A stretch of DNA of 62,090 bases from Actinomycetes bacterium. GTDB lineage: Bacteria; Actinomycetota; Thermoleophilia; Gaiellales; Gaiellaceae. The stretch is taken from NCBI GenBank assembly GCA_025358355.1, contig JANYJX010000113.1, positions 1-62,090 on the forward strand, given 5' to 3'. A program made the position numbers and the translations under genes. Positions within the stretch are counted from its first letter, which is position 1, and every line of letters starts with the position of its first letter. The notes under the pieces were generated by a model, which was given only the letters and a program-made list of their open reading frames with translations, searched no databases and was not told the origin of the DNA. Positions 1 to 8,013 of this stretch are shown here, piece after piece.

Positions 1-20
1 ACCCCCGCGGTGGATCCAGG

Positions 21-779
21 TTGAGTCGTGGAGCACGTGTTGTCCTGTTTACAGCACTGGCGGTGGCGGGACTTGCCGCAGGAATCTTCGTACCGGGCAG
101 CGGGGCCAGCTCCAAGGCGTCGCACGCGGCATCCCAGTCGAAGGCGACAACCCACGTGACCGTCACCGCGACCGAATTCAAGTTCAGGCTGTCGAAGCGC
201 AGCGCTCCCACGGGGACGGTGATCTTCACCGTCACCAACAAGGGCAAGATCTCCCACAACTTCAAGATCGCCGGGAAGAAGACTCCGCTGCTCGCGCCCG
301 GGCACTCCGCGACGCTGCGGGTCAGGTTCTCGAAGAAGGGACGGTATCCCTACCGCTCGACCGTTTTCGGCCAGGCAGCGGCCGGCATGAAGGGCGTCTT
401 CTCGGTGGTCGCGCCCACGCCCACGCCCACCCCCACCACCACAACCGCCCCGGCGCCCCAGACAACCGCTCCGTACGCTCCACCGACCGGGCCGGTCGGT
501 ACGGCCAACACGACCGTCACCGTCGTACTGTCCGACAACGTTTTCCCGGGCAACATCGCTCTCTCCCAGACGACGATGCCGTCGGGCAAGGTCACGTTCG
601 TGATCACGAGCAAGTGCCGGGATTCCTGCAGCTTCGACCTCGTGGGCGTCAAGGCGGGCGCGTTGCTCAACCCGGGCGAGGCGGAGACGTGGACGGTCGC
701 GCTACCCGCGGGCATCTACGACTACCACTGCGACGTGTCCCCTACTGGCATGAAGGGGTCGTTCACCGTCACGCCCTGA
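21..779 (+). CDS. Secreted two-domain cupredoxin-like protein with degenerate copper sites
   Basis: 252 residues from a TTG start. A signal peptide covers about residues 1-30. Two cupredoxin-like beta-sandwich domains (about 45-130 and 165-252) flank a Pro/Thr linker (about 131-160). Domain 1 keeps a His in SHNFKI but has lost the Cys-His pair (YPYRST, then GMKG). Domain 2 keeps a Cys in YHCDVSPTGMKG but lacks the usual downstream His and has Ser-Phe at the first ligand position. Neither domain therefore shows a complete type-1 copper set (His, Cys, His, Met). It probably acts outside the membrane. A structural or scaffolding role, or atypical copper binding, are both possible. The upstream promoter lies at or beyond the window edge. 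Confidence 0.8.
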   Translation: MSRGARVVLFTALAVAGLAAGIFVPGSGASSKASHAASQSKATTHVTVTATEFKFRLSKRSAPTGTVIFTVTNKGKISHNFKIAGKKTPLLAPGHSATLRVRFSKKGRYPYRSTVFGQAAAGMKGVFSVVAPTPTPTPTTTTAPAPQTTAPYAPPTGPVGTANTTVTVVLSDNVFPGNIALSQTTMPSGKVTFVITSKCRDSCSFDLVGVKAGALLNPGEAETWTVALPAGIYDYHCDVSPTGMKGSFTVTP

Positions 780-786
780 GCGGCGC

Positions 787-802
787 GACGCCCTCAGGCG
801 TC
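787..802 (+). terminator. Hairpin after the cupredoxin gene
   Basis: GACGCC and GGCGTC form a perfect 6-bp stem with a CTCA loop, 8 bases after the stop codon. No T-run follows, so it is either a GC-type intrinsic terminator or an mRNA-end stabiliser. Confidence 0.45.
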
Positions 803-854
803 ATTCCCGCATTGTGCAGCCGGCCGGGATCTCACGTGGGTGGGGCGAACCTCG

Positions 855-860
855 CATACT
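855..860 (+). promoter_or_regulatory. Putative -10 hexamer for a leaderless start
   Basis: CATACT ends exactly 6 bases before the ATG of the next gene, the same geometry seen at many operon-first genes in this window. No ribosome binding site is visible, so transcription probably starts at the start codon. Confidence 0.4.
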
Positions 861-866
861 GGGTCG

Positions 867-1331
867 ATGATTTCGCGACTCCGACCACGCCGCGTTGTGT
901 CGTGTTTGATCTTCGCGGCCCTGGCACTATCTGTGACCGCCACGGCTGGTTCGGCGTCGCCACCTCGGCTGCCGGCGTTCGGGGGGTGCTCGGCCTCGGA
1001 GCCTTACGTCCGACCGCGAGACATCCTCGTGGCGTGCGGTGACGGAGGCCAATGGCTGTTCGGCATCCGCTGGTCCTCGCGGACCGGAACGCAGGCGCTC
1101 GGTCGCGGGACGCTTTCGCAGAACCTCTGCGTGCCCTACTGCGCCGTTGGCAAGCGGGTGAACTTTCGCGTTTCCGTTCGGCTCTTCCGCCCGCGCGTCT
1201 GCTTCAACGGGCGCACCGAGTTCACGCGAATGGCGAGGCGCCTTCTTGGCAAGCCTCGCCCTCCCGTGGTGGCCACGACGGAGACACTGGCCGTTCCGTT
1301 CGAGCCGGGCCTCGGAGCCGGTTGCCCCTAA
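867..1331 (+). CDS. Small secreted cysteine-containing protein of unknown function
   Basis: 154 residues. The ATG is chosen because the hexamer CATACT lies 6 bases upstream; a GTG 27 bases earlier would also keep the frame. Residues 1-30 form a signal peptide (basic start, then CLIFAALALSV). The mature part is basic and contains six cysteines (in GGCS, VACG, LCVPYC, RVCF and AGCP), which suggests disulfides. No family was recognised. Its TAA overlaps the ATG of the LanC-like gene by one base (TAATG), so the two are translationally coupled. Whether this protein is a substrate of the LanC-like protein is speculation. Confidence 0.6.
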   Translation: MISRLRPRRVVSCLIFAALALSVTATAGSASPPRLPAFGGCSASEPYVRPRDILVACGDGGQWLFGIRWSSRTGTQALGRGTLSQNLCVPYCAVGKRVNFRVSVRLFRPRVCFNGRTEFTRMARRLLGKPRPPVVATTETLAVPFEPGLGAGCP

Positions 1332-2518
1332 TGCTGTTTGAGCCTTCAAGTCACGAGCCGCTGATCTCGCGCCTTTGGGGCGAGAGTCGCGTGCGGTCGG
1401 CGATCGCTGCCATCGTCGCCGACGCCGAGAGTGCCTTCGACGAGCGCGAGCTGTGGCTGGGTCATCCGCTCGACCTGGATGGCGGGCCACTCGCGCGGGT
1501 GGCGTCGCTCTACCTGGGCGCGTCGGGTGTGATCTGGGCGCTGCACGACCTCGCTCGCGCTGGGGCGGCCGAGCTCCAACGCGACTGGCCGCAGGTTGCA
1601 CTCGGCTTGGTCGAGCAGTACTCGGCGACGCCCGACTTTCAGGATCTCGTCGATGGCACCGTTCCATCGCTGTGGATGGGTGAGGCGGGGATTCTGCTTG
1701 TCGCGCACATTCTGGCGCCGGCCGCGAGTCAGGAGGATCGGCTGCTCGAAGTCGTGCGTGCGAACGAGGCCAACCCGACGTGGGAGCTGATGTGGGGCTC
1801 GCCGGGGACGTTGATCGCGGCGCAGGTGATGCACGAACGGACCGGAGCGGAGCACTGGCTCGCGGCGTGGCGCGCGTCCGCGGATCGCCTGTGGGCGGAG
1901 TGGCGCGACGATCTCTGGCTGCAGGATCTCTACGGGAGCAAGCAGCAGATCCTCGGGCCGGCGCACGGCTTTGTCGGCAACGTCCTCGCGCTTGCGGGCG
2001 GCGGTCTTCTCGACGACGCGCGCCGCCGGGAGCTCGGGCAGCGCACCGTCGTGACGCTGACGAAGTACGTCCGCCGCGAGGATGGGCTCGCGCAGTGGCC
2101 GGCCTCGTTGCAGCCGTCCCGGTCGCCTGCGATCCGAACCCAGTGGTGCCACGGCGCGCCCGGAATCGTCGCCTCGCTCGCTTCGGTCGCGCCGCACGAC
2201 GAGCAGCTGACCGAGCTCCTTCTCGGCGGCGGCGAGCTCACGTGGCAAGCCGGCCCGCTCGCGAAGGGCGCCAACCTCTGCCACGGCACCGCCGGCAACG
2301 GCTACGCCTTCCTGAAGCTGTTCGAGCGCACGGGCGACGAGCTATGGCTCGAACGGGCGCGCGGCTTCGCGATGCACGCGATCGAGCAGGTCGAGCGCGC
2401 GACCGCCGCGCACGGCCGCGGCCGCTACTCCCTCTGGACCGGCGATCTCGGAACCGCCCTGTACCTCCAAAGCTGCCTCGCGGCCACCGCAGCCTTCCCG
2501 ACGCTGGACACGTTCTAG
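1331..2518 (+). CDS. LanC-like (lanthionine synthetase C family) protein
   Basis: 395 residues, the usual length for stand-alone LanC proteins. The alpha,alpha-barrel family signature is visible: GPAHGFVGN near residue 211, WCHGAPG near 271 and LCHGTAGNGY near 316. The Cys of WCHG and the Cys-His of LCHG match the three zinc ligands of LanC cyclases, so the metal site looks intact. LanC enzymes activate a peptide thiol with zinc for addition to dehydroalanine or dehydrobutyrine. No LanB, LanM, LanP or transporter gene is nearby, so this may be one of the orphan LanC-like proteins whose substrates are not lantibiotic precursors. The ATG overlaps the stop of the upstream secreted-protein gene. 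Confidence 0.85.
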   Translation: MLFEPSSHEPLISRLWGESRVRSAIAAIVADAESAFDERELWLGHPLDLDGGPLARVASLYLGASGVIWALHDLARAGAAELQRDWPQVALGLVEQYSATPDFQDLVDGTVPSLWMGEAGILLVAHILAPAASQEDRLLEVVRANEANPTWELMWGSPGTLIAAQVMHERTGAEHWLAAWRASADRLWAEWRDDLWLQDLYGSKQQILGPAHGFVGNVLALAGGGLLDDARRRELGQRTVVTLTKYVRREDGLAQWPASLQPSRSPAIRTQWCHGAPGIVASLASVAPHDEQLTELLLGGGELTWQAGPLAKGANLCHGTAGNGYAFLKLFERTGDELWLERARGFAMHAIEQVERATAAHGRGRYSLWTGDLGTALYLQSCLAATAAFPTLDTF

Positions 2519-2547
2519 TCGCTGGCTAGCCGGCGGCGCGATCACCG

Positions 2548-2553
2548 TAAACT
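2548..2553 (+). promoter_or_regulatory. Putative -10 hexamer upstream of the UbiD-family gene
   Basis: TAAACT ends 6 bases before the GTG start and no Shine-Dalgarno sequence is visible. It fits the TANNNT leaderless-start pattern and would drive the menaquinone/bc-complex cluster. Confidence 0.45.
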
Positions 2554-2559
2554 CCCGCC

Positions 2560-4074
2560 GTGGCGTCGCCTGCTTCCGACCTGCGCGAGTGGATCGCACT
2601 CCTCGAGCGCGAAGGCGAGCTCGTCCGCGTCTCCGCCGAGGTCGACCCGGACCTCGAGATCACCGAGATCGTCGATCGAACGGTCGCAGTCGGCGGCCCG
2701 GCGCTCCTGTTTGAGAACGTCAAAGGCTCGCGCCTCCCGCTGCTGATCAACCAGTTTGGGACGGAGAAGCGCATGTGCCTCGCGTTCGGCGTCGAGCGAC
2801 TGGACGACGTGGCGCAGAAGCTCGAAAGCGTGCTCGAGATGCAGCCGCCGCAAGGTCTCGTCGACAAGGTGCGCAGCCTCGGCAAGCTGAAGTCGATCGC
2901 CGACTCGATGCCAAAGGACGTGTCGAAGGCGCCGTGCCAGGAGATCGTCCTCACCGGCGATGACGTCGACCTCGACGCGCTGCCGATCATGCGCTGCTGG
3001 CCCGGTGACCCGGCCCCGTTCATCACGCTCCCCGCGGTCATCACCCAAGATCCGAACACGCGCGTCCGCAACGTCGGCATGTACCGGATGCAGAAGATCG
3101 ACCGCCGTTCGACCTTCATGCACTGGCAGATCCACAAGGACGGCCGCGCCGACTTGCTCGCCTCGCCGGACGGGACGATCCCCGTTGCCGTCGCGATTGG
3201 CCTCGACCCGGTCACCGCCTACTCTGCCTCCGCGCCACTGCCGAAGCACATCGGCGAATTCATGGTCGCGGGCTTCCTCAAGGGCTCGCCGGTCGAGCTC
3301 GTCCAGTGCAAGACGATCGACCTGCAGGTTCCCGCGAACGCCGAGATCGTGCTCGAGGGAACAGTGTCGCGCGACGACGTTGGCATCGAGGGGCCATTCG
3401 GCGACCACACCGGTTACTACACGCCCGCCGAGGAGTTCCCGATCTTCCGGATCAGCGCGATCACGATGCGCCGCGACGCGGTCTACGCGTCGATCGTCGT
3501 CGGCATGCCGCCAGCCGAAGACGAATGGCTCGCGAAGGCGACCGAGCGGATCTTCCTGCCGGCGATCCGGATGAGCGTGCCCGAGATCGTCGACTATGAC
3601 CTGCCCGCCGCCGGCGCGTTCCACGGCTGCGTGATCGTCTCGATCCGCAAGCGCTTCCCCGGCCACGCGCGCAAGGTGATGCACGCGGTTTGGGGTCTCG
3701 GTCTGCTCTCGCTCTCGAAATCGGTCGTCGTCGTCGACGAGCACGTCGACGTGCACGACTACGAGCAGGTCTTCTTCCAGGTCTGCGCCAACGTCGATCC
3801 GAAGCGCGACATCGAGCTCGCCGAAGGCCCGCTCGACCAGCTCGACCACTCGCCGACGCTGCAGTCGTACGGCGGCAAGATCGGCTTTGACGCGACTGCG
3901 AAAGGCCCAGCCGAAGGTGCGAGAGAGTGGCCCGAGCCGATCGCGATGAGCGACGAGATCCGCGCGCTTGTCGACGGCCGCTGGGCCGAGTACGCGATAC
4001 CTGCGCCGTCCGTCTCCTCGATCGGTAAGAATGGCGCCCGCAGGCGCGGCTTGCGGCAGCTGGTACGTCGTTGA
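2560..4074 (+). CDS. ubiD: UbiD-family (prenylated-FMN) decarboxylase, menaquinone type
   Basis: 504 residues from GTG, matching UbiD-family length (about 490-500). The N-terminal half carries LLINQFGTEKRMCLAFGV; the middle has PAVITQDPNTRVRNVGMYRMQ; IEGPFGDHTGYYTP and the metal and prenyl-FMN region around residues 270-290 are conserved. UbiD enzymes decarboxylate aromatic acids using prenylated FMN supplied by UbiX. Here the neighbours are futalosine-route genes (mqnE, mqnA, mqnC), so the likely substrate is 1,4-dihydroxy-6-naphthoate or its prenylated form, as proposed for the Streptomyces SCO4490-type enzyme. It is the first gene of the supercluster; qcrA follows 43 bases later. The substrate assignment rests on context. 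Confidence 0.9.
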   Translation: MASPASDLREWIALLEREGELVRVSAEVDPDLEITEIVDRTVAVGGPALLFENVKGSRLPLLINQFGTEKRMCLAFGVERLDDVAQKLESVLEMQPPQGLVDKVRSLGKLKSIADSMPKDVSKAPCQEIVLTGDDVDLDALPIMRCWPGDPAPFITLPAVITQDPNTRVRNVGMYRMQKIDRRSTFMHWQIHKDGRADLLASPDGTIPVAVAIGLDPVTAYSASAPLPKHIGEFMVAGFLKGSPVELVQCKTIDLQVPANAEIVLEGTVSRDDVGIEGPFGDHTGYYTPAEEFPIFRISAITMRRDAVYASIVVGMPPAEDEWLAKATERIFLPAIRMSVPEIVDYDLPAAGAFHGCVIVSIRKRFPGHARKVMHAVWGLGLLSLSKSVVVVDEHVDVHDYEQVFFQVCANVDPKRDIELAEGPLDQLDHSPTLQSYGGKIGFDATAKGPAEGAREWPEPIAMSDEIRALVDGRWAEYAIPAPSVSSIGKNGARRRGLRQLVRR

Positions 4075-4117
4075 CACAAGCGAGAGCAGAGCAGTTGAAT
4101 GGCGGGCGGGTTCTGAG

Positions 4118-5053
4118 TTGAGTTCACCTAACGACAAACCACACGTTCCGGCACCGAGCCTCTGGCCGGTCGGCTTTGCGATCGGCATCGTCTGCCTGCT
4201 CCTCGGGCTCGTGCTCGGCAGCTGGCCCATCGTCGCCGTCGGTGCTGTGCTCGCGATCGCGTTCGGCTACCTCTGGGTGCGCGACGTCACGCGCGACATG
4301 CGCCCGAAGGAAGCGCCCGCGCCCGGCACCGATGTCGCGCCAAGCGCGCCGGCAGCCGAGGCCACCGAGGAACTTCCAGGATTCAGCCGGTCGATCTTCC
4401 TCGAGACTGCGACGCTCGGCATCGGCGGCGTGATCGGCGGCCTCGTGACGCTGCCGGTGCTCGGCTTCGCCGTCCTCCCCGCGTTCGAGAGCCACAAGGC
4501 GAAGGATGTCGACCTCGGGCCGATCACGAACTTCCCCGAGGGCTCGTTCGTCGTCGCCACCTTCCTCGAGGACCCGAGCCAGGGCGAGGTGTCGCGCAAG
4601 ACCGCGTTCATCCGCAACAACGGCCTTACCGCCGTCAAGGGCAAGCAGGAGCCGAGCTTCACGATCATCTACAGCCGCTGCGCCCACCTCGGCTGCCCGG
4701 TGCAGCCGGGTGGTCTGCTGCAGGACGCCGAAACGAAGCAGTTGGCTCCGGTGAAGGGCGACCCGGTCAAGCTGATCCCGGTGAAAGGGCTGTCGAATTT
4801 CGCCTGCCCCTGTCACGGCGGGGCATACGATCCCGAAGGCAACCGCGTCGCTGGCCCGCCCGTGCGTGCACTCGACCGCTTCGCCTACTCGATCGTCAAC
4901 GGCAATCTCATGCTCGGCACCCTCTACTCGGTCGGGCATGTCGAGGGGACGGGCGCCGACGCGAAGATCTCGCGCTACACGTCTGCCTCGCCGGGCGTCC
5001 ATGTTGATGGGATCGAGCGCTGGCTCTACCCGATCCCGGTGCCGGGCCGGTAA
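4118..5053 (+). CDS. qcrA: Rieske iron-sulfur subunit of menaquinol:cytochrome c reductase
   Basis: 311 residues from a TTG; the frame is open further upstream but that part lies inside the UbiD gene. Two hydrophobic helices near residues 12-55 and a third anchor near 95-120 precede the soluble Rieske domain. The [2Fe-2S] motifs are complete: CAHLGC near residue 188 and CPCHGG near 230, giving two Cys and two His iron ligands plus the disulfide pair. The protein transfers electrons from menaquinol at the Qo site of the bc complex to cytochrome c. The extra N-terminal helices resemble the long actinobacterial QcrA form. qcrB follows 6 bases after the stop. Confidence 0.93.
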   Translation: MSSPNDKPHVPAPSLWPVGFAIGIVCLLLGLVLGSWPIVAVGAVLAIAFGYLWVRDVTRDMRPKEAPAPGTDVAPSAPAAEATEELPGFSRSIFLETATLGIGGVIGGLVTLPVLGFAVLPAFESHKAKDVDLGPITNFPEGSFVVATFLEDPSQGEVSRKTAFIRNNGLTAVKGKQEPSFTIIYSRCAHLGCPVQPGGLLQDAETKQLAPVKGDPVKLIPVKGLSNFACPCHGGAYDPEGNRVAGPPVRALDRFAYSIVNGNLMLGTLYSVGHVEGTGADAKISRYTSASPGVHVDGIERWLYPIPVPGR

Positions 5054-5059
5054 CGCGCG

Positions 5060-5851
5060 ATGGCTCCGAAGTCAGCCCGCAGACGGCAGCTCGAGGCGGC
5101 GGCGCTCTACCCGCTCGACTGGGTCGAGGAGCGCACCGGGCTCGTCGGCGGCATCAAGTACTTCCTCTTCCGGCACGTCCCGCGTGACACCAACTGGATG
5201 CAGACGCTCGGCGCGGCGACGCTGACGGCGTTCCTCGTCCAGACGGTCACCGGCGTCTTTCTCGCGATGTACTACAAGCCGGATCCGCAGAACGCGTACT
5301 CGTCGATCCAGCACATCACCCATGAGGTCACGCTCGGCTGGCTCGTCCGCGGCATGCACAAGTGGGGCGCCAGCGTCTTCATCATCCTGATGTTCTTCCA
5401 CATGGCGCGTGTGTTCCTGTTCGGCGCCTATAAGTACCCGCGCGAGCTGAACTGGATCGTCGGCTCGCTGCTGCTTGTACTTGGGATGCTCGAAGGCTTC
5501 ACCGGCTACCTGCTGCCGTGGGATCAGACGGCGTACTGGGCGACCGCGGTCGGAATCAACTTGAACGCGACGGCGCCGTTCCTCGGGCCGTTCCTCGCCA
5601 ACTTCTTGCAGGGTGGCGCGCAGATCGGGCCTGACACGATCGCCCGCTTCTACTCGTTGCACATGCTCCTGATTCCCGGTGGCCTGATCGGGTTGATCGT
5701 GCTGCACATGTACCTCGTCGTTCGGCTCGGCGTGACGTCGCCGCCGTGGTCGCCGACTGCCGCCGGCCGTGAGCGGCCTGACGAGTCGAAGCCCGAAGGC
5801 GCACGCCAAGGGCTGATCCGCTCCGGCGACGGCCAGGACGAGGGTCACTGA
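5060..5851 (+). CDS. qcrB: Cytochrome b6-type subunit of the b6c complex
   Basis: 263 residues, four main transmembrane helices: a short cytochrome b6, not the roughly 400-540-residue fused cytochrome b of most actinobacteria. Four haem histidines are visible: H100 (GMHKW) and H114 (FFHMAR) 14 apart, and H201 (SLHMLL) and H216 (VLHMYL) 15 apart. The 15-residue spacing in the second pair is the b6-type signature. The GYLLPWDQ segment of the Qo region is present. It oxidises menaquinol and carries the two b haems. The C-terminal half of a classical cytochrome b is supplied by the next gene, one base downstream. Confidence 0.93.
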   Translation: MAPKSARRRQLEAAALYPLDWVEERTGLVGGIKYFLFRHVPRDTNWMQTLGAATLTAFLVQTVTGVFLAMYYKPDPQNAYSSIQHITHEVTLGWLVRGMHKWGASVFIILMFFHMARVFLFGAYKYPRELNWIVGSLLLVLGMLEGFTGYLLPWDQTAYWATAVGINLNATAPFLGPFLANFLQGGAQIGPDTIARFYSLHMLLIPGGLIGLIVLHMYLVVRLGVTSPPWSPTAAGRERPDESKPEGARQGLIRSGDGQDEGH

Positions 5852-5852
5852 C

Positions 5853-6686
5853 ATGGCCGAGTCGAAGCTCAAGCGCACCCAGCGCGAGAACCACAAGCGC
5901 TACAAGGAGGACGTCAAGCGCGAGGGGAAGCCGTTCTTCCCGTACGCGATGTTCCACGACACGATCATGGCGCTCGTCGTCGTCCTGGTGATCATCGCAC
6001 TCGCCTGCGTCTGGTACTTCACGGCGAAGCACGCGAAGGATGGCGTCGGCGCCCTCGGCCCGCTGACGTCCGCGAAAGCCGACCCGGGCACGACGAGCTT
6101 CGTGCCGCGCCCCGACTGGTTCTTCTACTTCCTCTTCTACCTCCTCCGCGTCTTCAAGTGGCCGGACTCGGTGTTCCTCGGCACTGTCGGGATTCCGACG
6201 ATCCTCCTCGTCCTCCTGATCGGGCTGCCGTTCTACGACCGGCGGACCGAGCGGCGGCTGCTGCGCCGGCCGGTGGCGATCGTGACCGCGATCCTCGTCG
6301 TGCTCTCGATGGGCGTGCTCACGTGGAAGGGCGCAATCGCGAAGGAGTCGGTCGGTGCGGAGAACGTCCAGTTCGTGCCGGCGTGGGCGAAGAAGCAGGG
6401 GTTCGAGGACAACGCGAAGGCGGTCGCAGGCGCCAAGGTGTTCGCGTCGCTCACGTGCATGACGTGCCACGCGTACCTCGGCGCCGGTTCCTCGGGGCCA
6501 GGCCCCGACTTGTCGGCGATCGCGAAGGGCGGGCGTGGTGCGCAGGGCTTCGCCGACTACGTGGCCCAGCCGTCGAAGTTCGGCAACAACGTCATGCCCG
6601 CCTTCGCCGACATCGGCGCGGATAACCTGGCCGCGCTCGGGGAGTTCCTGAACGCCTCCAAGGGCGCCACGGCCACCAAGAAGTAG
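5853..6686 (+). CDS. qcrC: Subunit IV / cytochrome c fusion of the b6c complex
   Basis: 277 residues. The N-terminal half matches subunit IV, with PDWFFYFLFYLLR near residues 87-99 corresponding to the PEWY-type Qo motif, followed by further transmembrane helices to about 175. The C-terminal third is a cytochrome c domain with the haem motif CMTCH at residues 202-206 and a likely Met ligand in NNVMPAF. This architecture is that of Bacillus QcrC and differs from the dihaem QcrC of Mycobacterium and Corynebacterium. The cytochrome domain would pass electrons from the Rieske protein to an oxidase. It completes the three-gene reductase operon. Confidence 0.92.
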   Translation: MAESKLKRTQRENHKRYKEDVKREGKPFFPYAMFHDTIMALVVVLVIIALACVWYFTAKHAKDGVGALGPLTSAKADPGTTSFVPRPDWFFYFLFYLLRVFKWPDSVFLGTVGIPTILLVLLIGLPFYDRRTERRLLRRPVAIVTAILVVLSMGVLTWKGAIAKESVGAENVQFVPAWAKKQGFEDNAKAVAGAKVFASLTCMTCHAYLGAGSSGPGPDLSAIAKGGRGAQGFADYVAQPSKFGNNVMPAFADIGADNLAALGEFLNASKGATATKK

Positions 6687-6713
6687 GCGCGCGGCGGCTC
6701 GCCAGAGAGTCGC

Positions 6714-6719
6714 TACGCT
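6714..6719 (+). promoter_or_regulatory. Putative -10 hexamer upstream of the UbiX-family gene
   Basis: TACGCT lies 7 bases before the GTG start, with no ribosome binding site. This suggests an internal leaderless promoter splitting the supercluster after qcrC. Confidence 0.4.
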
Positions 6720-6726
6720 CAGGCAC

Positions 6727-7314
6727 GTGCGCGTCTTCCTCGGCGTCACCGGTGCCTCCGGTGCTCCCTACGCGGCACGGCTCCTCGAGTCGCTCGTCGG
6801 TGCCGGCTGTGACGTTGGCTTGACGGTTTCCGCCGCCGGCATCCAGGTGCTCGGGACCGAGCTGTACGGCGACCCAGCGCTGCCGCGCGACGAGGTGCTC
6901 GACCGTTTTGCCGGCCATCTCGGCGCAGCGGTTACGACGTACGGGATCCAGGACTACTCGAGCCCGTACGCGAGCGGCTCGGCCAAGGTGGACGGCTATG
7001 TCGTGTGCCCGTGCTCGATGTCGACCGTCGGCACGCTCGCGACCGGCGCGATGGCGAACCTCATCCACCGTGCAGCATCGGTAGCGCTGAAGGAACGGCG
7101 CAAGCTCGTGCTCGTGCCGCGCGAGACGCCGCTCTCGTCGATCCACCTGCGCGGCCTTGCGACGCTGAACGACGCCGGCGCAGTGATCCTCTTTGCGGCG
7201 CCCGGCTTCTACCACGGTGCCAAGACGGTCGACGATCTCGTCGACTTCATAGTCGCGCGCTGCCTCGACCAACTCGGCATCGACCATTCGCTGACTGCGA
7301 GATGGGGCCAGTGA
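6727..7314 (+). CDS. ubiX: UbiX-family flavin prenyltransferase
   Basis: 195 residues from GTG, the normal UbiX length. The N-terminal flavin-binding turn VTGASGAPYA, the PCSMSTVGTLATG stretch and LVPRETPLSSIH are typical. UbiX attaches a dimethylallyl group to FMN to make the prenyl-FMN cofactor that UbiD decarboxylases need, so it pairs functionally with the UbiD gene of this cluster. The last 13 bases overlap the methyltransferase gene, implying translational coupling. It may serve other UbiD enzymes in the cell as well. Confidence 0.92.
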   Translation: MRVFLGVTGASGAPYAARLLESLVGAGCDVGLTVSAAGIQVLGTELYGDPALPRDEVLDRFAGHLGAAVTTYGIQDYSSPYASGSAKVDGYVVCPCSMSTVGTLATGAMANLIHRAASVALKERRKLVLVPRETPLSSIHLRGLATLNDAGAVILFAAPGFYHGAKTVDDLVDFIVARCLDQLGIDHSLTARWGQ

Positions 7315-7994
7315 CCCACGAAGCCGGCACGCTCGAGCCAGACGCCGTGCGGTCGATGTTCGATCGGATCGCGCCCGCGTACGACGCGATGAACCGCGTG
7401 ATGACGGTGGGGCTGGATCAGCGCTGGCGGCGGCTGGCGGTGGAGTTCGTAGTGCAGCCGGGCGATCGTGTTCTTGACGCCTGTTGCGGCACCGGCGATC
7501 TCGCACTCGAAGCCGAGCGGCAAGGGGGCCAGGTTATTGGCCTCGACTTCTCGGAGCGGATGCTCGAACGCGCGCGCAGCAAGTCCCAGACCGTGGAATG
7601 GCTCCAAGGCGACCTGTTGGCGCTGCCGTTCGAGGACGGGTCGTTCGACGCGGCGACGGTCGGGTTCGGCGTGCGCAACGTCGCCGACCTCGAGCTGGGA
7701 CTGCGCGAGCTACGACGCGTGCTGCGCCCAGGGGGACGTCTGGCGATACTCGAGATCACGCAACCACGCGGCCGGCTCAAGCCGTTCTTCGGACTCTGGT
7801 TCGACCGCGTCGTTCCTGTTCTCGGCAAGGTGATTCCTGGCGGACGCGCCTACGCGTACCTACCCGCGAGCGTGCGCCGGTTCCCGGGCGCGGAAGATCT
7901 CGCCGTCAAACTCGAACGCGCCGGCTTCGCCGCTGTCCGCTTCAAGCTCCTCGCCGGCACGATCGTCGCGCTTCACACCGGGACGGCATCGTGA
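7302..7994 (+). CDS. ubiE: Demethylmenaquinone methyltransferase (UbiE/MenG)
   Basis: 230 residues. MFDRIAPAYDAMN at the N-terminus, the SAM motif VLDACCGTGDLALE near residues 50-63, and GFGVRNVADLELGLRE are UbiE/MenG hallmarks. The enzyme C-methylates demethylmenaquinone, the last step of menaquinone synthesis. The ATG overlaps the end of ubiX; a GTG 9 bases later is an alternative. The frame is open further upstream, but that region codes for UbiX in another frame. The polyprenyl synthase gene follows 19 bases later. Confidence 0.93.
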   Translation: MGPVTHEAGTLEPDAVRSMFDRIAPAYDAMNRVMTVGLDQRWRRLAVEFVVQPGDRVLDACCGTGDLALEAERQGGQVIGLDFSERMLERARSKSQTVEWLQGDLLALPFEDGSFDAATVGFGVRNVADLELGLRELRRVLRPGGRLAILEITQPRGRLKPFFGLWFDRVVPVLGKVIPGGRAYAYLPASVRRFPGAEDLAVKLERAGFAAVRFKLLAGTIVALHTGTAS

Positions 7995-8013
7995 GCAAAG
8001 CGGAGACAAGCAC

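Noticed and set aside
412..450. CCCACG-type short tandem repeats
   Set aside because: They encode a Pro/Thr linker between two cupredoxin-like domains; not a CRISPR or regulatory repeat.
2542..4230. Long minus-strand frame opposite the UbiD gene
   Set aside because: Composition is Arg/Asp/Val-rich shadow sequence without any family motif, while the plus strand encodes a clear UbiD protein.
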